The notes under the pieces: model-generated
Database searches by the model: none
Told to the model about the DNA's origin: nothing
The model's input: only the letters and a program-made list of their open reading frames with translations
In this document: piece by piece, positions 41,985 to 43,285 of the stretch
Layout of the letters: every line of letters starts with the position of its first letter
Numbering within the stretch: position 1 is the first letter of the stretch
Made by a program: the position numbers and the translations under genes
Assembly (NCBI RefSeq): GCF_001589285.1
Contig: NZ_JEMA01000320.1
Span: 1-43,285 of the forward strand
From: Sorangium cellulosum
Lineage (GTDB): Bacteria; Myxococcota_A; Polyangia; Polyangiales; Polyangiaceae
DNA: 43,285 nt
Direction: 5' to 3'

Positions 41985-42078
41985 GTGTCTGTCTCCTTGT
42001 CTGTCGGTGCCCGGATCCTGGTGGACGCCCGGCGGGGTCACCATGTGATAGAGTCCATCTGCCTTTTGTGATCGTCCA
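41985..42078. promoter_or_regulatory. Divergent promoter region SDR / araC-type gene
   Basis: The 94 bases hold at least the SDR Shine-Dalgarno and presumably promoters both ways. Possible binding sites are TGGAC/GTCCA inverted half-sites (42022-42026, 42053-42057) flanking TCAC-CAT-GTGA at 42038-42048. No core promoter boxes are clear. Confidence 0.4.
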
Positions 42079-43011
42079 ATGACGGATGTCCTCACCGCGC
42101 TGCTCCGCCACGTGCGCATCGAGACCAGCCTCTTCGGCCGTATCGAGCTCGGCGCCCCGTGGGGGGCCCGCGTCGGCCGGCGAGACGCCGTGCTGCTCCA
42201 CCACGTCCTCGAGGGCGAGATGTGGCTGGAGCTGGACGGCCGAGAGCTCCATGTAGACCGGGGCGACCTGCTGCTGCTGCCGCACGGCGCCCCCCACTGC
42301 CTCCGACACCGACAGGGGGCTCCGGTCGCCGACGAGGAGCGCTGGATGGCGCCTCCTCGGCCGGGCGCGCAGTCGGTGCGGCGTCGACTCGGGGGCGACG
42401 GCGCGATGACGGTGGTGCTGTGCGCCGCCATGAGCCTCACCGGCGCCGGGCGGTCGCTGCTCCTCCGCGCGCTCCCCTCGGCGGTGCTCATCGACGGCGG
42501 CGCCGGTGAGCCGGTGCCCGGCCTCGGCCGGCTGCTGGACGGCATCCGCGACGAGGTGCGCGGCCGGCGCCCGGGCGCGCCGGTCATGGCCGCTCGCTTC
42601 GCGGAGCTGCTCCTGCTGCAGGCGATCCGGGCGGAGATCGAGCGCCCCGCGCCTCCTGGCTCCTTTCGTGCCGCGCTCGCGGACGCGCGCGTCGCGCGCG
42701 CCCTGGACGCGCTCTACCAGGCCCCGGAGCGCGCGTGGACCGTGGCCTCCCTCGCGCGGGAGGCGGGCATGAGCCGCTCAGGCTTCGCTCACGCGTTCCG
42801 CGAGCACGTGGGAGAGAGCCCGCTCCGGCACCTGACGCGCTGGCGCATGGAGCTGGCGAAGGAGGAGCTGAGAGACCATCCCGAGCTCGCCCTCGCCGAG
42901 GTGGCGTCGTCCGTGGGCTACCGGGACGAGGCCGCCTTCAACGTCGCGTTTCGCCGGGAGGTCGGGGTCCCTCCGGGCGCCTACCGCGCCGGGGGCGCAT
43001 CGCGGCCCTGA
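42079..43011 (+). CDS. AraC-family regulator with N-terminal cupin
   Basis: The 310-residue protein has a cupin_6-type sensor (VLLHHVLEGEMWLELDG, then RGDLLLLPHGAPHCL). The C-terminal AraC double HTH is at about 205-305: TVASLAREAGMSRSGFAHAF, then SPLRHLTRWRMELA, then SVGYRDEAAFNVAFRREVG. Relatives often activate a divergent SDR or alkyl-oxidising gene in response to a small molecule. The divergent SDR gene is the probable target. Confidence 0.93.
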   Translation: MTDVLTALLRHVRIETSLFGRIELGAPWGARVGRRDAVLLHHVLEGEMWLELDGRELHVDRGDLLLLPHGAPHCLRHRQGAPVADEERWMAPPRPGAQSVRRRLGGDGAMTVVLCAAMSLTGAGRSLLLRALPSAVLIDGGAGEPVPGLGRLLDGIRDEVRGRRPGAPVMAARFAELLLLQAIRAEIERPAPPGSFRAALADARVARALDALYQAPERAWTVASLAREAGMSRSGFAHAFREHVGESPLRHLTRWRMELAKEELRDHPELALAEVASSVGYRDEAAFNVAFRREVGVPPGAYRAGGASRP

Positions 43012-43040
43012 GCTCCAGCGAGCGCCTCATCGGCCCGGGT

Positions 43041-43285
43041 TCACGCGCCGAGCTCGAAGAGCTGCATCGCCACCAGCGCGACGCAATCGGGCTCGCGCGA
43101 GTCCGACACGATCTGGCGGAGCTCGTGGAAATACCGCACGTGCAACGCGCGCAGCCGCTCGAGGTCACGGCGCGCGACGCTGACGAGGTTGTAGGAATAC
43201 AGGCCTGGATCGCCGCGGCCCTGCCGGCGCGCGGCGACGTCGAGCCAGTGCGATTTCAATCGCTGTCGCGGCTCGGCGGCGCCTC
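43041..43285 (-). CDS. C-terminal part of a TIGR02147/DUF4423-like protein (truncated by window)
   Basis: The frame is open to the right edge, so the gene starts outside. The visible 80 residues end LYSYNLVSVARRDLERLRAL, a helical stretch, then CVALVAMQLFELGA. That resembles the LTxxVxxxxLxxL...VxxLNxQLFPL close of the TIGR02147 family, which is expanded in myxobacteria and often regulatory. The resemblance is moderate. Confidence 0.55.
   Translation of the reverse strand, partial: GAAEPRQRLKSHWLDVAARRQGRGDPGLYSYNLVSVARRDLERLRALHVRYFHELRQIVSDSREPDCVALVAMQLFELGA

Overview
The window is very GC-rich DNA that reads like a large-genome myxobacterium of the Sorangium/Polyangium type. Support comes from GC-saturated third codon positions, a secreted protein ending in a MYXO-CTERM-like sorting tail (27990-29084), the C-terminus of a TIGR02147-like regulator at the right edge, and a protein with PHPATVVQ repeats. 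The species assignment is inference. No rRNA, tRNA, CRISPR array or intact insertion sequence was seen.

Region 1 (about 0.9-19.2 kb) is a type VI secretion (T6SS) locus. A divergent FHA protein (tagH) faces a rightward run: LysM lytic transglycosylase, tssH (clpV), tssJ, tssK, tssL, tssM, tagF, tssA, tssB, tssC. It covers the membrane complex (J-L-M), one baseplate protein (K), sheath (B-C), sheath assembly (A), sheath recycling (H), a murein-opening enzyme and two post-translational regulators. Hcp, TssE, TssF, TssG, VgrG and PAAR are not in the window. A long near-perfect inverted repeat lies between tssM and tagF. A PAP2-like gene lies to the left and a LOG-family phosphoribohydrolase to the right.

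Region 2 (20.3-27.9 kb) is a tightly packed galactose operon: glycosyltransferase, UDP-galactopyranose mutase (glf), GH2 glycosidase, galactokinase, and a GH1 glycosidase fused to an RmlD-like reductase whose YxxxK catalytic pair reads FxxxQ. A strong hairpin follows. Together these suggest making a galactofuranose-type glycan and recovering galactose from it.

Region 3 (28-31.9 kb) holds the MYXO-CTERM protein, a striking heptamer-repeat palindrome, and a divergent pair: XRE-cupin regulator versus an SDR followed by a QueA-like gene.

Region 4 (31.9-34.5 kb) is a gene graveyard between two identical 88-bp direct repeats: remnants of a chlorite-dismutase-like gene, a WD40 gene, a GNAT gene and a second queA tail, plus one intact-looking ORF with PHPATVVQ repeats and an HExxH motif (candidate effector or toxin).

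Region 5 (34.5-39.9 kb) is a small apparent biosynthetic unit. Four coupled genes encode a thermostable-hemolysin-family protein, an acyl/aryl adenylate ligase, a TauD-like dioxygenase and an AurF-like diiron oxygenase, with a divergent O-methyltransferase. This is the best candidate for an undescribed pathway.

Region 6 (39.9-43.3 kb) has a fragment of an F420-reductase-like gene, a YfcG-type glutathione transferase, an epimerase-family SDR divergent from an AraC regulator, and a truncated TIGR02147-like gene.
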